This document shows positions 62,503-64,000 of a DNA stretch of 64,000 bases, piece after piece. The translations under genes and the position numbers were made by a program. The notes beneath the pieces were generated by a model. It was not told where the DNA came from and searched no databases. It saw nothing but the letters and a program-made list of their open reading frames with translations. How positions within the stretch are numbered: position 1 is the first letter of the stretch; each line of letters begins with the position of its first letter. This DNA is from Methylocapsa sp. D3K7 (GTDB lineage: Bacteria > Pseudomonadota > Alphaproteobacteria > Rhizobiales > Beijerinckiaceae). The DNA is taken from contig NZ_CP123229.1 of assembly GCF_029855125.1 (NCBI RefSeq), positions 992,001-1,056,000 of the forward strand. Reading direction: 5' to 3'.

Positions 62503-64000
62503 ATGAGAACTACGCCTATGTCCACCAAACATTCCCGCGAGCTCGTTCTTATTTTGCTTGTTGTCTTGCTGGTCATCGGTCTTCCGGTCGCCGTATGGCT
62601 TGATCTGCACCAGACGACGGAAGCAAGCCTGCTCCGGCAAGCCAGCGATCTCAATTCGGTGATCAGCAGCGTCCGGGGATATTATAGCAACACCGTCGTC
62701 GGCCGTATCTTGGCGGAACCGGGATCGACGAAGGTGGTCCACAATTACGAAGCCATTCCTGGCGCGATCCCAATTCCCGCGACCATGTCGTTGGAGCTTG
62801 GCCGCGTAATCAACGAACAGCAGCAGAATATCACCTATCGTTTCATATCGGACTATCCATTCAAGAACCGGGAGCCGCACACGTTTGACAAATTCGAAGC
62901 CTCGGCCCTCAAAGCGTTGCGGGCCGGTACAAAAAAGCAACTGACCGAAGTGTCACAAGATTTCTTCTCCGACCGTGTGCGGCTTGTGGCGCCCGTGATT
63001 ATGAATGCAACTTGCGTGAACTGCCACAACGCCCACCCAGAAAGCCCCAAACACGATTGGAAAGTTGGCGACGTGCGGGGAATTCAGGAAGTGAGCATTA
63101 CCCAGCCGATTGCCGCCAATCTGTTTTCGCTCAAATATTTGTTAATGTATTTCGTCGTCGTGGCTGTGACCGGTTTTACGTTCATTGCGCTTCAGCGCCG
63201 CCAGGCGGCGGTGATCCGTTTCATTAATAGAGAGCTTGAGACCGCCAACGAATTTCTTGCGACGCTTGCGATGAAGATTTCCCGCTATTTGGCACCGCAA
63301 GTCTACAAACGCATTTTCAGTGGTGAAAAGGACGTCACGATCCACACCGAGCGCAAGAAGCTCACGATTTTCTTTTCCGATATCAAGGATTTCGCCGCGA
63401 CCACCGAACGGTTGCAGCCCGAGCAGATCACGCAATTGCTCAACGAATATTTCACCGAGATGTCCTATGTCGCCGTTACGCATGGGGGCACGATCGACAA
63501 ATTCGTCGGCGATGCCATTCTGATCTTCTTTGGCGATCCCGATACCAGGGGAGAAGCGGAGGACGCCAAGGCTTGCGTGCGGATGGCGTTTGATATGCAG
63601 CGGCGCCTCGCCGAGCTGAACGCCAAGTGGCGCAACGCTGGCGTCGAGAACCCGTTCCGCGTCCGCATGGGCGTCAACACGGGGTTTTGCAATGTTGGAA
63701 ATTTTGGCAGCGCCGACCGCATGGACTACACGATCATCGGGGCCGAGGCCAATCTGGCGGCGCGTCTGCAGTCGATCGCCGAACCCGGACAAATCGTCAT
63801 CAGCTATGAAACCTACGCCCTCGCGCGTGACATTCTTGTAGCGCAGGCTCTTTCGCCCATTCACATGAAGGGAATCAGCCGGGAGGTCATGCCCTATGTG
63901 GTCAAAGGCATGCTTGATTCGGCTGGCGAGCAGGTCGCAATCTTCAGCGCGCATATGACTGGGCTCGATTTTTATCTCGACCCCAGCATGCTCAATACCA
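62503..64000 (+). CDS. Class III nucleotide cyclase with a periplasmic heme-c (DUF3365-type) sensor, 3' incomplete
   Basis: The frame opens at ATG 62503 and is still open at the right edge (499 codons seen). A membrane helix (about 14-33, ELVLILLVVLLVIGLPVAVW) precedes a periplasmic domain of roughly 170 residues resembling DUF3365/Tll0287-type sensors. That domain carries the heme-c motif CVNCH with C171, C174 and H175. A second helix (about 207-230) leads to a class III cyclase domain: LTIFFSDIKDFAATTERLQP holds metal ligand D293, and GGTIDKFVGDAILIFFGDP holds D337; K333 favours ATP as substrate. Domain order suggests redox- or gas-sensing control of cAMP synthesis. The last bases and stop are outside the window. 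Confidence 0.9.
   Translation, partial: MRTTPMSTKHSRELVLILLVVLLVIGLPVAVWLDLHQTTEASLLRQASDLNSVISSVRGYYSNTVVGRILAEPGSTKVVHNYEAIPGAIPIPATMSLELGRVINEQQQNITYRFISDYPFKNREPHTFDKFEASALKALRAGTKKQLTEVSQDFFSDRVRLVAPVIMNATCVNCHNAHPESPKHDWKVGDVRGIQEVSITQPIAANLFSLKYLLMYFVVVAVTGFTFIALQRRQAAVIRFINRELETANEFLATLAMKISRYLAPQVYKRIFSGEKDVTIHTERKKLTIFFSDIKDFAATTERLQPEQITQLLNEYFTEMSYVAVTHGGTIDKFVGDAILIFFGDPDTRGEAEDAKACVRMAFDMQRRLAELNAKWRNAGVENPFRVRMGVNTGFCNVGNFGSADRMDYTIIGAEANLAARLQSIAEPGQIVISYETYALARDILVAQALSPIHMKGISREVMPYVVKGMLDSAGEQVAIFSAHMTGLDFYLDPSMLNT

Noticed and set aside
1..64000. CRISPR arrays, insertion sequences, prophage genes, tRNA or rRNA genes
   Set aside because: No regularly spaced repeats, transposase or integrase motifs, and no recognisable tRNA or rRNA sequence were seen. 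A tRNA could still be missed by eye; a tRNAscan-SE run would settle it.

Overview
The window looks like chromosome from a serine-cycle methylotroph or methanotroph in the Alphaproteobacteria (order Rhizobiales/Hyphomicrobiales). Beijerinckiaceae (Methylocella, Methylocapsa, Beijerinckia relatives) is my best guess. The reasons are a high-GC background, a serine-cycle block (malate thiokinase, glycerate kinase, serine-glyoxylate aminotransferase, hydroxypyruvate reductase, formate-THF ligase), a Rhizobiales-type flagellar order (motA-fliM-fliN-fliG-flhB, DUF1217-flgF-fliI), an F0-only ATP synthase operon containing b', and the rne-amiC-mrcA order. Taxonomy is inferred from gene content; no database search was possible.

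Layout. 1-6.3 kb: C1 assimilation; mtkA points left off the edge and gck-sga-hprA-ftfL point right. 6.4-14.4 kb: two divergent flagellar operons. A 40-bp near-perfect palindrome carrying a 15/16 match to the ParB site parS lies just after fliI. 14.6-23.4 kb: accessory stretch with a Tat-type deaminase, an unrecognised 586-residue protein, a HoxX-type hydrogenase maturation protein with no hydrogenase genes nearby, a GlxA-like regulator translationally coupled to a DUF2189 membrane protein, a LuxR-type regulator, a candidate small RNA and a Crp/Fnr regulator. 23.6-31.8 kb: DUF3309 miniprotein, smc, the F0 operon atpI-B-E-b'-b (b' carries a roughly 200-residue extra N-terminus) and rpsD. 32-40.5 kb: arsC-arsH, a TMEM175-like channel, a hotdog thioesterase, a quinone oxidoreductase, a TauE-like exporter, three TadE/TadG-like proteins and a PuuD-like membrane protein. 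40.5-47.9 kb: glmU-glmS (amino-sugar supply) and opgD-opgH (periplasmic glucan). 47.9-64 kb: ppdK, a probable decayed membrane-protein gene, dxs, rne, amiC, a small gene, mrcA and a heme-c adenylate/guanylate cyclase that runs off the right edge.

How the parts connect. The first block condenses C1 units with glycine and regenerates glyoxylate; ppdK, 40 kb away, can interconvert pyruvate and PEP for the same metabolism. FtfL makes formyl-THF, the C1 donor type that HoxX/HypX proteins use to make the CO ligand of [NiFe]-hydrogenases, so hoxX may join C1 metabolism to an unseen hydrogenase. glmU-glmS, amiC and mrcA serve peptidoglycan. The most unusual items are the extended b' subunit, the orphan hoxX with its unknown partner, the parS palindrome, the CxxCH-bearing cyclase and the candidate small RNA at 22.5 kb. 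No CRISPR array, transposase, rRNA or tRNA was recognised.
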